From Lepiota brunneoincarnata (taxonomy: Eukaryota > Basidiomycota > Agaricomycetes > Agaricales > Agaricaceae): a DNA stretch of 64,000 nucleotides. The position numbers and the translations under genes are program-made. Location: contig JAEBUN010000018.1 of the NCBI GenBank assembly GCA_023014365.1, positions 682,001 to 746,000 of the forward strand, given 5' to 3'. The first letter of the stretch is position 1. Every line of letters starts with the position of its first letter. Positions 1 to 11,984 of the stretch are shown here, in pieces. The notes beneath the pieces are model-generated. The model did not search any database. It was not told where the DNA came from and saw only the letters and a program-made list of their open reading frames with translations.

Positions 1-181
1 CATACTTACATGAGGTGCAAAATGGTGTATATACGAATGGAGAAGTAAATGATTCTCATGAGTCGTGGCCCTCCCCTGAGAATGTTGAACCGCGGTCATG
101 GAAGCTGGACGGACGCATTGGAGCATACTGATAGATGAACTTGACCTGATTAGAGGTATTGTTAGCTCGGAAAAAAAGTGC

Positions 182-607
182 CTAGGTCTTCTGATGCTCA
201 CCTCTCGTGGTATTATACGCAGACTGTCGTAGGCGAACACGGTAGCCGCTGCATCTGGTTAAGGAATTAGTAAGAGATTCTCGGGAGTAGCTGGGTGGGA
301 AGGGTTCCATACACTGGATGTAGCTGGTCGGCTCCATACGGGAAACCTCTTCTAGGAATGCTGATACTAGTTCTGGATCTTCTGCCATCTGAGCTAGCTT
401 CTTGAGAGGAAGGAATTTGGGAGGCAGGCTATGTATTCTGAATTGTTCGCGTATATACTTGCCACCGTGGTCTTGTAGTGAACATACGGCATCAAATATG
501 GGCCGAGGGCAACGTCTCTGATCTTTAACCAGCTTCTTGGTGTGCGGATGGTTTATTCCCTTGCCTACGCCTCCGTCATATTCAAGGGCTGTGCCGGGGG
601 TAACCAA
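182..607 (-). CDS. Hypothetical protein exon, unrecognised
   Basis: An open frame of 141 codons with no recognised family. It has some protein-like composition, including an acidic stretch around residues 75-90 that would form an amphipathic helix, and an arginine-rich end. Its nominal start is not an ATG that can be defended, so if real it is an internal or terminal exon of a gene reaching toward or past the left edge of the window. No neighbour supports a function. It could equally be chance open sequence, since many spurious frames of similar length exist nearby. Confidence 0.2.
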   Translation of the reverse strand: MVTPGTALEYDGGVGKGINHPHTKKLVKDQRRCPRPIFDAVCSLQDHGGKYIREQFRIHSLPPKFLPLKKLAQMAEDPELVSAFLEEVSRMEPTSYIQCMEPFPPSYSRESLTNSLTRCSGYRVRLRQSAYNTTRGEHQKT

Positions 608-1086
608 AAAGCGATCAAAATTCCCACAGGTCGGTGAAGCCTGATGCAGATGTTGGGCGCTCGAGTGTACGCGCCAAGGCTCTGAGGCGTAGAACCAGCA
701 TGCACTCGCTCCGAGTCATGGAACTAATCATGTTGTGCTAATTACAGACAGTTTTTGCCCTTGTGTCGCTTCGGTACAGATCAAAATTTATCAGCCTTAT
801 CGTCTTGGAAATATCAAGTCAAATCAGTACTGAATGCTCAATGCAGCTAATATTGTGAGACAACGGTTTGCTTCAAATGATACTTTGCACTCACTCACTG
901 CCGTCGAGTCGCACTGAAGAGCTAAAATAGGATGGGAATGGGAACTAGGCAGCGAGCGGGTTGATGGAAGCGGGCAGGAGAAATGAGCACAGCCACCAGG
1001 TCTGCGTGCCGTTGACATCGATGATTGTTTGCGCTCAACGGAAGCAATGTTGTGCCATTTTTAAGTGGCAGTTACCATCAAACACA

Positions 1087-1400
1087 GAGCGCTGTTCCTC
1101 CTTCTGAGGCCCTGAAACACCTTGCTTCTCCGAATGACCTCTGCATTCATTTTGGAGCCCCTTGAATCATCGTCGTCCCCAGCCACCATCTCGCTCTGGT
1201 ACCCTATCTCTCACAGGGCGGGCCAGAGGGCTCTCAAACATTACATCCTCCTCCCTCGACGCAGGAAGGGAGAATCACGCTTGCCAAAACCCCCTTTCTG
1301 TTCCCGAGACTTAGCACTGTTTCGCATGATCCCGAGTTGCCGACTTACAGAAACTTGTCACGGCGTGCAATCATATCAAATGTGAATTCTCATCAAGCTT
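1087..1400 (+). pseudogene. Relic of an array-type F-box/LRR gene (internal and C-terminal pieces)
   Basis: Two pieces match intact members of the + strand F-box/LRR family. Bases 1087-1205 resemble the mid-LRR segment that in other copies reads 'LKHFASL.DL', and 1270-1400 resemble the C-terminal segment that reads 'AQNLL.LFPRLR' followed by 'IADLQK.I'. The roughly 500 bases that should separate them are missing and the frame is broken. Just downstream, 1450-1480 matches the 3' flank sequence seen after other copies (around 26470 and 47320). This is a decayed, internally deleted copy. Confidence 0.5.
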
Positions 1401-3019
1401 GGATCTGTATCGTTTGCAAACTATTCACATTCCGCGAGGTGCCTGAGGACATGTGTTTGCGCAAGCACCAATCAGACAGTCCTCACCGGTACAGCAGCCT
1501 GTGGGTGGAATTTCTATGTTGAGTGTGTTAAGAAATCGATGGGATGGCAAATGAGACGCCGGTGCTAGGGCTGTTATCACAGGAGCCGGGAGGTGGTGAG
1601 ACGGTCTGACGCACATTTGTTACGGCAGCACCCATGCAATTGGCGGACTCGGAATCATCCTCTTTCTTCGGCCACCACACAATTCAAGTCCTTTCCGGCT
1701 TCTCCCTCTTCTTCCCTACCAACAGACCTCCATGGGTGCCTCTTGTGCCGGTAAATTCAATACTACAGGACTGCTGCGAATGTACAGTCTTATGTCTAAG
1801 CAATACGGGTTCGCAGGAATGTGGCTAGTATGGGCCTGGTATCGTTACCATTGCCAGCAAGATTCTCTGCGGAAACGTTTCCGTCGGCGTATTCAGCTGG
1901 ATTGACGGAGCCATGGAGATGAGGGAGCAGGAGCTCAGGAAGCATGCCCAAGGCCAGTGATACGCGAAGGAGTTGTCGAATCGCCCTATGACGCTCTGCT
2001 CGAGTCCTCTTCCGCGCACGGTGCTGGCCAGAGGTAGAGGTCGGCTGCCTCTGGTATTGGGGTTCTGTTATTTTAGTCCTTGGTGCGTCTTTCATTGCAC
2101 CCCTATCGACATGTGTACTTACCCGGCGCTAGTTTGTAGTTGAAGCAACTTTGGGGCCCCTCAGATTCGCAGTTATTAAATGATGAAGGAGGAATCCGGT
2201 GATGGGCAAGTGCTCCGTCATTATCTTCACCCGGTTCGCATCCCCCCCCCCCCGGCTTATCCGGTTCGTCAACTTCATTGAGAACGGGCGCCTCGTGTGG
2301 AAACACATCATATCCCTCCCCGTCGCGATTCCATCATCTGCTAGAGCTGCCCAACTTTTGTCCTTATCGTCATCGGAGTCATGTTCAAGGTGAACACACT
2401 ACCGCCCGCTCAACGGTCCGGCGATTCTTGAAAATGCGGACGGTGCTCAGGTCGAGGATGCGATGGATATGGTTGTCATCCAGCCTTTTGCGACCGACTA
2501 CAGGAATATTGTCGAGGATCTCGCATCTCAAATGTCAGCCAACCAGCGTTCAACAGAGGAGGCTTAGGCCCCTGTCATTGTGCTTCGCGTTGACCGTTGC
2601 AAGTGTCACGACCGGTGGATGAATTTGTTGTTCACACATACCTTGCCACTCTCACTGGGCTGGACTTCATATAAAAAGGAGATCTCGACGAGGGAGGGAG
2701 TTTGGACAGCGGAGGAAAGGTGTCAGAAGTGCCAGTGTCATTTCCCTTGCTGCGTAGGAGAAAGTGCAGTATGAGACTGATATCAGTGTGCACGTTCCGT
2801 GACTCGTTCCCAGATCAATCTCAGGTCGGCAAAGAGCAGGAAATACCCCGAGGAGCAACCACCCACGTTTTAGGTCTTGATAAAAAACGGATTCTGCCAT
2901 GTATCCCCCGACGAGCGCGTTGATTGCTATCGGTCCGGTCGTATGCCCCGTGCTCAGAGGTAATGACTCCCATCTGCTCGTTCCTCCTTTCTGAGGTTTT
3001 GCTTGATATCATTCCTCTG
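1401..3019. other. Gene-poor stretch, nothing clear
   Basis: No supportable gene, RNA or element was recognised in this stretch. It contains a run of about 12 cytosines near 2230-2243 and several short chance open frames on both strands with no family resemblance. Confidence 0.4.
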
Positions 3020-3390
3020 GGCATATGGTCGTGCGGTTGGCTATGTATTCGAGACGGGGATGAGGGTGGATTGAGGGTGCGATGTACAACGCTTAGTATG
3101 GACTTACTTATGTGGAAGAAATATTACTCCATGTAGGCGCAGTGCTTGTGGCAGCGAAACGGCGAACCTGTTCACTAATGATGGAGGTGTTGAACCCGGC
3201 GGTGTTCTCTGCTACCATTGGTAGCCCGTTGACGTCTTTCGGTGAGTACCTCCTCTGAATCTCCTGAGGATAAATAATTGACCGGTACTTTGCACAGCTG
3301 AGAGGCTTGCTAGGGTCAGTGCAAACAACATATGACCCTACGACCCTCACGGGTGTTTTGTGTCTGACTCTGAGTTGACCAAGTGCTGTC
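3020..3390 (+). repeat. Copy 1 of a three-copy gene-like repeat with a conserved intron
   Basis: Related to 5001-5310 and 21531-21900. The best-conserved part encodes a hydrophobic stretch of the type 'MMEVLNPAVFSATIGS' (from 3174), followed in all three copies by a GTGAGT or GTAAGT donor and an AG acceptor about 55-65 bp later, and then an exon starting 'AERLAR'-like. In this copy the downstream exon soon hits stops, so it looks dead. The parent protein family is not recognised; it would have a membrane helix. A decayed F-box relic begins about 20 bp further on. Confidence 0.45.
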
Positions 3391-3412
3391 TCCCTTGTAT
3401 TGTCATTTAGGC

Positions 3413-3720
3413 ACGTTAGCGCTACTTTCCTGATCGCTGATGTCCGTCGCATTGGATGCACTTTAGATAGAGGTGAGGTATTGGAACATGTGTGCAGATC
3501 GTCAGTTCCTTCGCATCCTCTGAGGGAGATGCATATTTTAAGCAGGCGGACAACACTAGTAACCAGGCTTTAGAAGGGAATTGGTGAGTTCCTTGCTCTC
3601 CGCACTACTCTCCTAACTGATTAAAACATCCATAGGAGTTACAAAGACCAATCAAGGACGATCGGTCCTTTCCCGTGCGTGGGAATATCTGGGTTCCAAA
3701 ATCTTCTCCCGAGTCCAAGG
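3413..3720 (+). pseudogene. Relic of an array-type F-box/LRR gene (exon 1 end and exon 2 start)
   Basis: Bases 3413-3540 match the end of exon 1 of the family (a degenerate 'ALLS.SLTSVALDAL' followed by 'FASSEGDAYF'). Then comes a recognisable intron: a GTGAGT donor near 3584 and a CCATAG acceptor at about 3637. After that, 3638-3720 matches the start of exon 2 ('LQRPI.DD', then a YLG-like stretch). Stops and frame changes throughout show that it is dead. Its acceptor region is closest to that of the copy at 12835-14451. The LRR part is absent. Confidence 0.6.
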
Positions 3721-3780
3721 GGTATCAAACGGGGTGTGTCAGAGGTAGCAAACCTCCTATCGTATGCCGAAATAACCATC

Positions 3781-5000
3781 TGCAGATCAACTATTAGATT
3801 ACACCCAGTGAGTGCTGCTTCGAGCAGCCGTGGTTCTGGTTGTTTTGCAATATATGCTCCAGTTTCATAGGACGACCACAAAGTGTTATAACGGGGTGAG
3901 ATAGCTCTTTATAGAGATATCTTGTGGATGCTCGAACCGTCATGGTCGTGTGATTTGGGCATCTGGACACCTCTTTTACTACCACACCTACTGGCCTGGC
4001 TCTGTCCTGCATCTCCTTTTAAATAGTGAGGCTTGAATCCTTACCCACGGTCCACACGATGGCGGCAAATGAACTGACCAGTTTCTCCTTGTACGGTCAT
4101 GTGATTTAGGCAATCACCGATCATCAACCTCTGCTCTAATGAATGGGTTTTACCCGGCCTCCTGTTGTCCTTTCTCTCGCGCAGAAATTTGGCTACTCAG
4201 GCTTCCCTTACGGGTGGTACCAGGTTCCACTCCTCCATGTCATCGCTGCTAGGATCAGGTCAAGCCTACACACCGTTAACGTACCAACTGAAGGCTTGTA
4301 ACCCGAACTTCAGGCCTTCAAGCTTCAGGTCTTGTTTGAGCTCTTCTATCAACACATTTCCCATTCTCACCGTTGACCTAGTGACGCCTCTCCTACGTGT
4401 AGACGGTACATTCTGCCCTCGCCACCTTTGCCACAAAGCCACTGCCACTGTTCCCGTGCCATGTCCGCTATCCGGTGCACTGAAGCCACCTTCCCCCGTT
4501 GCCTTGCCCAAATCCTTGAAGGCAGTCATTGTATTCGGGATGCCTGCAGAAGATGTATGCGTCTACTTCGAGAGATCTTGGAATAAAGGACACGGTGAGG
4601 CATAGTTGACTCGTTGAATATGCTAGTACTAACAATTACTTTCCACTCAAACATAGCAGATCCGAATCCCGCCCTTTGCTACGATGTCTGTTTCGATCTT
4701 CCTGAGGCAATCCACTTGGATTTCTCATGAAATTTTATTTCGATGCGGCTGAGGGATTTATTCCGAAGAAAGCCTATGCAACCCGATGCGGAGACAAGGA
4801 GGACGAGGCAAAGAGGGGAGAAGGCAGAGGGGAGGTCGATGAGCAGAGGCTTGAGCGCTACTACCCTCTTGCGTTCGGTCACCGGATGTTCGATGTTGTC
4901 ACGAATACCACGCTCGCAAATGTCTGCCAGTCAGCATTCGACGAAGGAGCTGCAGACAATTTACTACTGCTGCTTGCCTTGGCCACCCCTTGGGCCCGTT
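3781..5000. other. Intergenic stretch with unassigned open frames
   Basis: Contains overlapping open frames on both strands (for example 4165-4605 + and 4266-4529 -) and a + frame at 4727-5002 with an acidic, charged start and a hydrophobic leucine/alanine end. None resembles a known family and splice context is ambiguous. I do not call a gene here. Confidence 0.35.
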
Positions 5001-5310
5001 AGTGCCCACCTATTGCGAAGGATGCCGAACGTGGGTCGTTTGCACGATCGAGACGGTCACGAAGACCTGGTGGATTGGGGGTGGGACGCTTTGCGTTGCG
5101 AATAGGCTTATTTGTGCTGCAGGGGCGGTGTTGTACGGTGCTTGTTGCGGGAGAGACATGGAGGTATTGAACTTAGCGGTGTTTTTCTCTATTGTTGGCA
5201 GCTAACTGATAGTGAGTACCTCTTCTAAAGATTTATCTGGCGGCCAATCGCTGATGAGATGTTCTGTACAGCCACGAGAATTGCCAAGCAGGTCAAGTTA
5301 TGCGTTGCAA
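5001..5310 (+). repeat. Copy 2 of the three-copy gene-like repeat
   Basis: Matches 3020-3390 and 21531-21900. It reads through a glycine/cysteine-rich hydrophobic part ('AAGAVLYGACCGRDMEVLNL' at about 5118-5177) into the conserved helix, then a stop, a GTGAGT donor at about 5211 and an acceptor at about 5269, then 'TARIAKQVKL'. The in-frame stop before the donor suggests this copy is also inactive or spliced differently. Confidence 0.4.
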
Positions 5311-7007
5311 CTCTGGTGAACTCTGGGGCGAGCCACGTGCCAGACTCCGGGGCTGCGTCCCTTCTACCTATTCCACGCGTCCAAATAAACTCGTCTCAGA
5401 GCGAGTGTATTGCCCCCATTTGTGCCTCGGGTTCGGGCCAGTAGACCGCCGTAGGGTTCCTGCCACGACTATATAAACCCCTTGAAGGTGCAACTGCTTC
5501 TCGGCGAAATCAATGCTGCCGCCCACGGCAAGTCCCAATAACTTGTACCACTTCCCTTAAACCACCCAATTCCACATCCTAACGCTAGAGACTTATGAAA
5601 GTCGTGGCTTATCGTAGAAAATATCATTATGTGGACGAGCAATTTCAAATTTCCCGCGCTTTCGGTCTTTCGCTACTTATCGACACGTCCCGGGGTTAAT
5701 GCAAGATCTCCTCACAATCCTCCGTTAAACCACTGACGCAGTTTTTATGCCCGTTTTATCACAGATAATCTCACCACAATGTTGAAGAAGTTGCCGACTC
5801 CGAGTCACCCTGTTCCTAAGTTCATACGGAAGGATGATATGCTTGTTGCCGACCTGCAGGCATTTATTACGTGGCTGAAAGTTAGAACTTCTGCCTGCTG
5901 CTCAAGCCATGAAATGCCGTGGATAATCAAGAGAACCACCAAGTCGGTAAAGATTGGTAGAGGGTTCGGAGGTAAGGTATCATCCTAGGCCTCTGACGAA
6001 CCTTTCGACAAGAAACACGTTAAATTCTCGGTGATGTCGGGTTATTAGCCTCTGACTTAAACTCGAACTCCAGTCCTATCAAGCGGCGCAAAAGTGAATA
6101 TGACGCAGACAGTTTTTTCAGTTGTCATCTAGGTCGTGAAGAGTAATTAACCCTTTTAAACACGAAATAAATGCGAGCACGATCGAGTCCAACAATCGTT
6201 AGGCTTCAAGACCGACCAGCAGTGTCCACAGAATCAAAGCGATGCAAGAATGAGGTGAAACGAGCAGTGATTTCGAGAAAATGAGGCAGACAAATATTTT
6301 TTTTTAGAAGAGTTTTAAAGTTGAGAGTTAATGAGAGCGATTTTAGACGAGCTAGAGTGCAAAGGATGGACAGTAAATTGACTGACTCCCAACTACAGAT
6401 TGTACAGACCTTAAATACGAAAGAAATATTGATTTTCGATGAATATTTCGGAGCAGGAAGAAGATAAAAGAAGCAATCTCAAAAGCAAAAGTAAAGTACA
6501 GTAAGACAGCCTAAAACAAATACGAAACAGGGGTTAAATATATAGAGAATACAAGTACATTACCATGACAGTGTGCAAGATGGAGAGAGGGATAAGAGAA
6601 GGAAATAGATTCATGGTACAACGAGATGAGATAGGAATGAAGAATTAAACATAAACTTTGAAACTGGAAGGTTGAAAGAGGGAGGAATGGAGATGGATAG
6701 ATACTGAGTCCAAGATACGGATGGGTAGCTCGACGACAGGCACTCCAAACATCATTAGTGGTCCAGTTAATTAAGATCACAAGAGATTGACGAGAGGTTG
6801 CCGTTTTCATGGGCAACCGAACTCACAATCTCTACAGTCGCCTGACGATGGTACGATGGTACCCTATCCGCGCGCGTCCTCAAATAGCAGAGAGGAGTGC
6901 TGTCGTTTACTGCGTAGGCTCTACTACTCCCTTCAACGAGAGTAGTTACTACGCCCCCGTCGCAAAGATCCCCCACTTGCTCACCCCACAACACTCATAA
7001 ATCGCCT
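5311..7007. other. AT-rich intergenic DNA
   Basis: AT-rich sequence, most so at 6100-6700, with no open frame resembling a gene on either strand. A small perfect inverted repeat, ACTACTC/GAGTAGT with a 10-base loop, lies near 6925-6950. Nothing else was recognised. Confidence 0.45.
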
Positions 7008-8631
7008 ATGGACCAACAGACGTTTCCTACGATGTGTCTGAATTACGACATCTGGCGTGAGATCCTCGAGTATGCTCGAGATGATACTACCGACCCCTCC
7101 GGGGATACATGCAAGCGACAGATGGATGTCCTCAGTATAGCTCTCCTCTCGATTGCTGACATCCGCTGCGCCGGATGTACTTTGGAGGGAGATGGAATCA
7201 TTGCTACCTGTGGTACAGGTTGTCAACTCCTTCACATTTTCTGAGGAAGAGGCATACTTTGTAATGGTGGAGGATGCTGACGACCAAAGCACCGGGTGCT
7301 CATGGGCAAGCTTTCTTGTTCTTGGCGTCTTATCAGCTGACTAGAGCTGTCTACAGCAACTGCAAAGACTGATTGAAGACGACAGAGTATGGTCCCGCGC
7401 ACAAGAATATCTGGGCCGAGTACGACATTTCTGTGTTGATGACCGGTTGGATCCAACGGAAAGTTCCCTATGGCCCATCCTCGCCGCGTGTTTCGGACAC
7501 AAAGCCCTTCTCCTTCCCAATTTGCGGAGGCTCGAATTATTCCTGGTGGAGAAGCCCTTCCCTCCATTGCCCCATCTCATTCCCCTCCTCTCCCCTACAT
7601 TAACAACTCTTGTGCTATTTTACGAGTCACCCAGCGTTGGCCCAGCCCCGATGGTGCTCAAACGGCTCAAGTCCCATGGGTGTAGATTGGAGAGATTTAG
7701 TCACTCTGGATGTTCCTCACCAGATCTCCCCCTTAGCTTTATCGCGGTCAAGAATTTGGAGAATTTGGTTATATTCCGCAGGAGAAACCACCCCGTCATA
7801 CGAGAGAGCTCGGTTTCTATTTCTGATATCCTGGGGCAGCTCGCTTCCCTGAGCACACTCATGATTGATCTCAGAATTTTTCGGAGGCACAGAACGGCGC
7901 TATCTCCACCAGCTCATTGTCCCTCTCTGGGATCCCTAAACCTCACAGGAGATGCCGACGACTTGCAGGCCTTCCTTATAAATCAGCCTGTGTCGTCCGC
8001 TATCCACACTCTGACGCTAGACATATGCGAGAATTATCATCTATCGTGGGAAATTCTGTGCAACCGAGTCGCATCAAGTTTCCCTAACCTCCCTTCTTTC
8101 AATGTTGTGCTTCGGACGAGCCTTGGGTGGGGTCCGCCGTTGCTATATCAAGACCTCCTTTCGATCCTCACGAAACAACTAACGGTGCTTTGCTTACAGT
8201 GCGTATTCCACCAATTGACCACAAGTGATCTCTCTACGATGTTGAAATTGCTACCGCACCTTCACACGTTACGGATCATCGATTTCCCAGGATATCAGTA
8301 CCCACCGTTTGGCGCTTCGGTTTTGGTACCTCTATCCTAACACCCTTATTTGCGCAGCCTCATGCTTCGCTGAAACTTCAGTGACCTTCTCACTCCATTA
8401 CCTGACGACGGACCCCCACCACGGAGCATGCTGAAGAAACTTTTCATGACCGGCTTTGAAGGTTCTCCTGCCAAGCCGAAAAAGAGGGCAGTGCTCGCTC
8501 AAAATATTCTCGCCTTGTTCCCGGGGCTGGGGGCGATCGATTGCTTTCCAAAGGAGCTGAGTACAACTGTCACCCTGCAGGACTTTATTGAAGCTATTGG
8601 GGGGAAAGTCGGTTACTGTTACTTCACCTAG
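7008..8631 (+). pseudogene. Broken F-box/LRR-like gene (array copy A)
   Basis: Full-length but disrupted member of the family represented intact at 17817-19467, 47824-49455 and 50039-51691. Exon 1 starts with 'LNYDIWREILEYAR', the family's F-box-like start. A 2-nt deletion near 7145 shifts the frame inside the 'ALLS.SLTSIALDALW' segment. The family intron follows (GC donor near 7309, acceptor CTACAG near 7360). Exon 2 carries the LRR-like body and is open to 8340, where TAA replaces a sense codon; a second in-frame TGA follows near 8373. The C-terminal part is recognisable to 8631. Three independent lesions make a functional product unlikely. Confidence 0.8.
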
Positions 8632-9173
8632 TCGTGAATGCTTGTTAGGGTAGAATACGTTATGGCACCAAGTCCAAGAACGAGTGCTCCCATGGCCATC
8701 TATTCCTTCGATTAAACCTGACTGCGCACGTAAATTCTCGTTCCCGCATCAAATAAAGCTCGTTAAGTCCCCCGACTCTGCTCATTGCATCAATCCTACT
8801 TTCCGCCTTCCTCGTTTCTACTTCCGTTCTTTGAGAGCTTCCAGATACTTCGTAGTCCTCTCGAGTACAGTGACTCTCCTTTTACGAAGGTGGGAATGCG
8901 TACATACATATACTCATTATCCTGTTGCGGGGGTCCAGCACCCTACCTATGGTGAATGGAGAAGGGTGGGTTGGATGGTGGACAAAGCTGTGCCGCGTGC
9001 CAGAAGCGTACGAGTCGGACAGCCCACGGTGTGATTGCTGCATGACGGTTTGAAGAGGGGCTGAGTGGTGCGGTATGATAGTGATATTGGATTTATTCAT
9101 AGCCACGCTCCAATCATGGCCTAATTTCGCTCCAACAAACGTCATCATTAATTTCAAAGGGAGTATATAATAT

Positions 9174-9180
9174 CTCTAGG
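9174..9180 (+). promoter_or_regulatory. TATA-like element before the small stress-type gene
   Basis: A TATATAA string lies about 30 bp before the ATG at 9210. The distance would give a very short leader, so the element may serve a start slightly downstream, such as the ATG at 9216. Confidence 0.35.
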
Positions 9181-9209
9181 TCGAACGTGTCAAGGAACAT
9201 CCATTGAAC

Positions 9210-9573
9210 ATGAACTTCTTACACGGCGAAAACGAAGCTCAGAACCAGAACCAAGGAGGGGGAGGGCTCATGGGCAAAATCAACAACTCGATGGGCGGTG
9301 GCAAGGCTGGAGAGCAAAAGGAGGGTAAGTACGACGCTCTAGCTGATCGCCTGGATACTGACACTGACGCTTGGGTCTCAGGCACAGTTGACAAAGGTAC
9401 AGACAATATCAAACGTGGTATGAATGGTGCTCACTATAGCAGGGGTTGATTGGGTGCAAGAAAATGTATTAAAGCAAGGCCCACAGGACAATGAGTCCGC
9501 AGTTGAGCAGGCCAAGGACAGACAAATTGGCGATATGATTCGAAACAGAGTCGGGGGTGGCAGTGGGAAATAA
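9210..9573 (+). CDS. Small glycine/glutamine-rich stress-type protein (fungal DDR48/CsbD-like)
   Basis: Three exons (9210-9324, 9382-9396, 9440-9573) join in frame to 87 residues. The protein is very hydrophilic: a Q/N/G-rich N-terminus ('NQNQGGGGLMGKINNSMGGG', residues 13-32), then a short acidic-basic linker, 'VDWVQENVL', and a charged end 'AKDRQIGDMIRNR'. This layout matches small fungal proteins often annotated as DNA-damage-responsive or CsbD-like stress proteins; their molecular function is not settled. The middle exon is only 15 nt. The ATG at 9210 is the first in frame; 9216 is possible. It lies 94 bp before the phosphoglycerate mutase start on the same strand, with no sign of shared transcription. 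Confidence 0.75.
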
Positions 9574-9667
9574 TTTCCCATTATGGAACGACAGGACGTG
9601 TATATGAATGATGTCATCAATTCAATGATTATTTTAATTTTCTCTTCTTATCGTCCTACGCGCAAGC

Positions 9668-11811
9668 ATGCCTGCCCAAGTCAAGAACAAAGTCTGCCTT
9701 ATGTATGTGTACAATCGTATTCACGCTTCCACGAGTTCCCCATCGCCGTATCCAGCGTTCACGATGGTTGGGGAGTCGCCGCACAACCTGGCCTTGACGG
9801 AAACGCGATCGAGGCAGCCGATACCACCAACATGGACACCATCGCCAAGAATCACTCTCATCGCACCCTCGCTGCCTCTGGTACCGCAGTAGGACTCAGT
9901 GAAGGCCTCATGGGAAACTCGGAGGTTGGGTACGCCATCATCCCGATTCCCTGGAAACTCCGATCAACTGCTTTGCAGACATCTCAACATTGGCGCCGGG
10001 CGCATCGTGTGGCAGGACATCGTACGCATCGACGTCGCCATTAAAAAGAGGCAGTTCCACAAGAATCCCGTCATCCGCGATACCTTCAAGCGGGCGAAAG
10101 AGGGCAACGGGCGGCTACATCTCCTGGGTCTTGTCAGTCGATCTTCACTCGGATCCCCCGTTTCTCCCCGATGATGGCGTCACTCACCCCTTTTAGATAT
10201 CCGATGGTGGTGTTCACTCCCACATCACCCATCTCTTTGCCCTTCTCGAGACTGCGCAGGAGGTTGGAGTGCCGCATACCTTTGTGCATTTCTTTGGTGA
10301 TGGGCGTGATACCGCCCCCCGCTCAGCTACAAAATACCTTAAAGAGCTGTTGGACTTTTTCAAGCAAATAAAATATGGAGAGCTCGCAACTGTCATTGGT
10401 AGGTACTATGCCATGGACCGTGACAAGCGCTGGGAGCGTGTAAAAATCGCAATCGATGGCCTTGTGGAGGGCGTCGGTGAAGACGGCAAAGGGAAAAACG
10501 GCATCATTGGTGCCGTTGAGGAGAATTATAAGAAAGACGTTACAGACGAGTTCCTCAAACCCATCATTGTCAATGGACACGAGGGTCGTATAAAAGGTAA
10601 TTTACCTTTGTCACATTCCGAATATGACTGACCGTTTCTCAGATGGAGATACCCTCTTCTTCTTCAATTACCGTTCTGACAGGATGCGCGAAATTACCAC
10701 CGTATTCGGCCAGCTTGATCAAGTCGTCGACACAAAAATCCCTAAAGATCTTGTAAGCCACTTGTCGTTTGTCGGGGTCCACCCAGGCTTACTCGTGCTA
10801 GGATATCGCCACCATGTCAACTTACAAATCTGATTTCCCATTCAAAGTAGCCTTCCCTCCCCAGAGGATGGACAACGTCCTTGCAGAATGGCTCGCCAAG
10901 CGAGGGCTGAAGCAGGCCCACATTGCAGGTAAGCCTGGACTATCTGGGGAGATCATACTCATCTTTGTGTCAGAAACTGAAAAATATGCCCACGTCACTT
11001 TCTTCTTCAATGGTGGTGTTGAGCGTCAATTTGAGAGCGAGGAGCGCCATATGATCCCCTCACCAAAAGTTGCAACTTATGACAAAGACCCCAAGATGAG
11101 CGTCATGGGTGTTGCAGAAAAGGTCGCAGAGGTGCTCAAACAAAAAGAGCATGAGTTTGTCATGTGTAATTTTGCCCCTCCTGATATGGTACGTCCTGCT
11201 CCTTCACTTCGCTTCTGAATGTCAATAGTATGTGTAGGTGGGGCATACTGGCGTCTACGAGGCAGCAGTCGAAGCTGTATCCGCAACCGACAAAGCGGTC
11301 GGGGTCGTGTACGAAGCTGCTCAGGAAGCTGGGTATATCCTCATGATCACGGCTGACCATGGAAACGCCGAACAGATGAAGGATCCCGAGAACGGAACAC
11401 CGTTTACTGCACATACGACAAACGTTGTGCCGTTCATTATGACTGGGGATCCGAAGGTCCTGAGGTTCAAAGAAGAAATTGATCGGAGCAAGGCCCCCGA
11501 AGGTGGAGCCGGTGAGGCGGAGAGGAAGGACAATGAGGCCCGAGAGGATGGGCAAGAAGAAGAGGGTGCGTTATGCGACGTAGCGCCGACAATTTTGGAC
11601 GTGATGGTGCGTGGCTCAGTTATTTCATGATGGGATTGCGCTTGTTAATATATCTTTGAATCGGTCACAGGGGCTTCCCAAACCTGAAGGTGAGCTTGAG
11701 GCATTGGTTTTTCTGAGAGATTCTGGATCTGATCCCGGTCCAACAGAAATGAGTGGCCGTTCTCTACTCGCTCACGACGATGACGAGAAGGATGCCAAAG
11801 AAGGAAAATAG
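9668..11811 (+). CDS. gpmI: 2,3-bisphosphoglycerate-independent phosphoglycerate mutase
   Basis: Catalyses 3-phosphoglycerate to 2-phosphoglycerate interconversion in cytosolic glycolysis and gluconeogenesis using two metal ions (Mn2+ in characterised homologues) and a phosphoserine intermediate. Ten exons join in frame to 555 residues: 9668-9702, 9756-9929, 9979-10132, 10197-10596, 10643-10752, 10802-10928, 10974-11188, 11238-11606, 11671-11689 and 11747-11811. All hallmark motifs are present: 'HDGWG' with the metal-binding Asp, '[15 protein letters not shown]' with the catalytic Ser, 'GDGRDT', '[10 protein letters not shown]', 'GHTGVYE' and 'TADHGN'. Length is near the usual 510-560. One oddity is an acidic insert rich in E/K/A between 'GDPKVL' and '[10 protein letters not shown]'. 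The gene appears intact and is the clearest conserved single-copy gene here, flanked by F-box pseudogenes. Confidence 0.95.
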
Positions 11812-11984
11812 AGATCGTCCTGCGAGACAGTCTGTAGGCTAGCAGTAGATTCGATTCAATTGATAACCCAATAGATGCGTCGGATTCTGGCTGATACCAT
11901 TGAGGCCCGTGTCGTGTAAGCCAGGTCTTTAGCGCCCGAAAATATTCGGATCACTTTGTAGTTCACACCTAATACTCTATCTAG

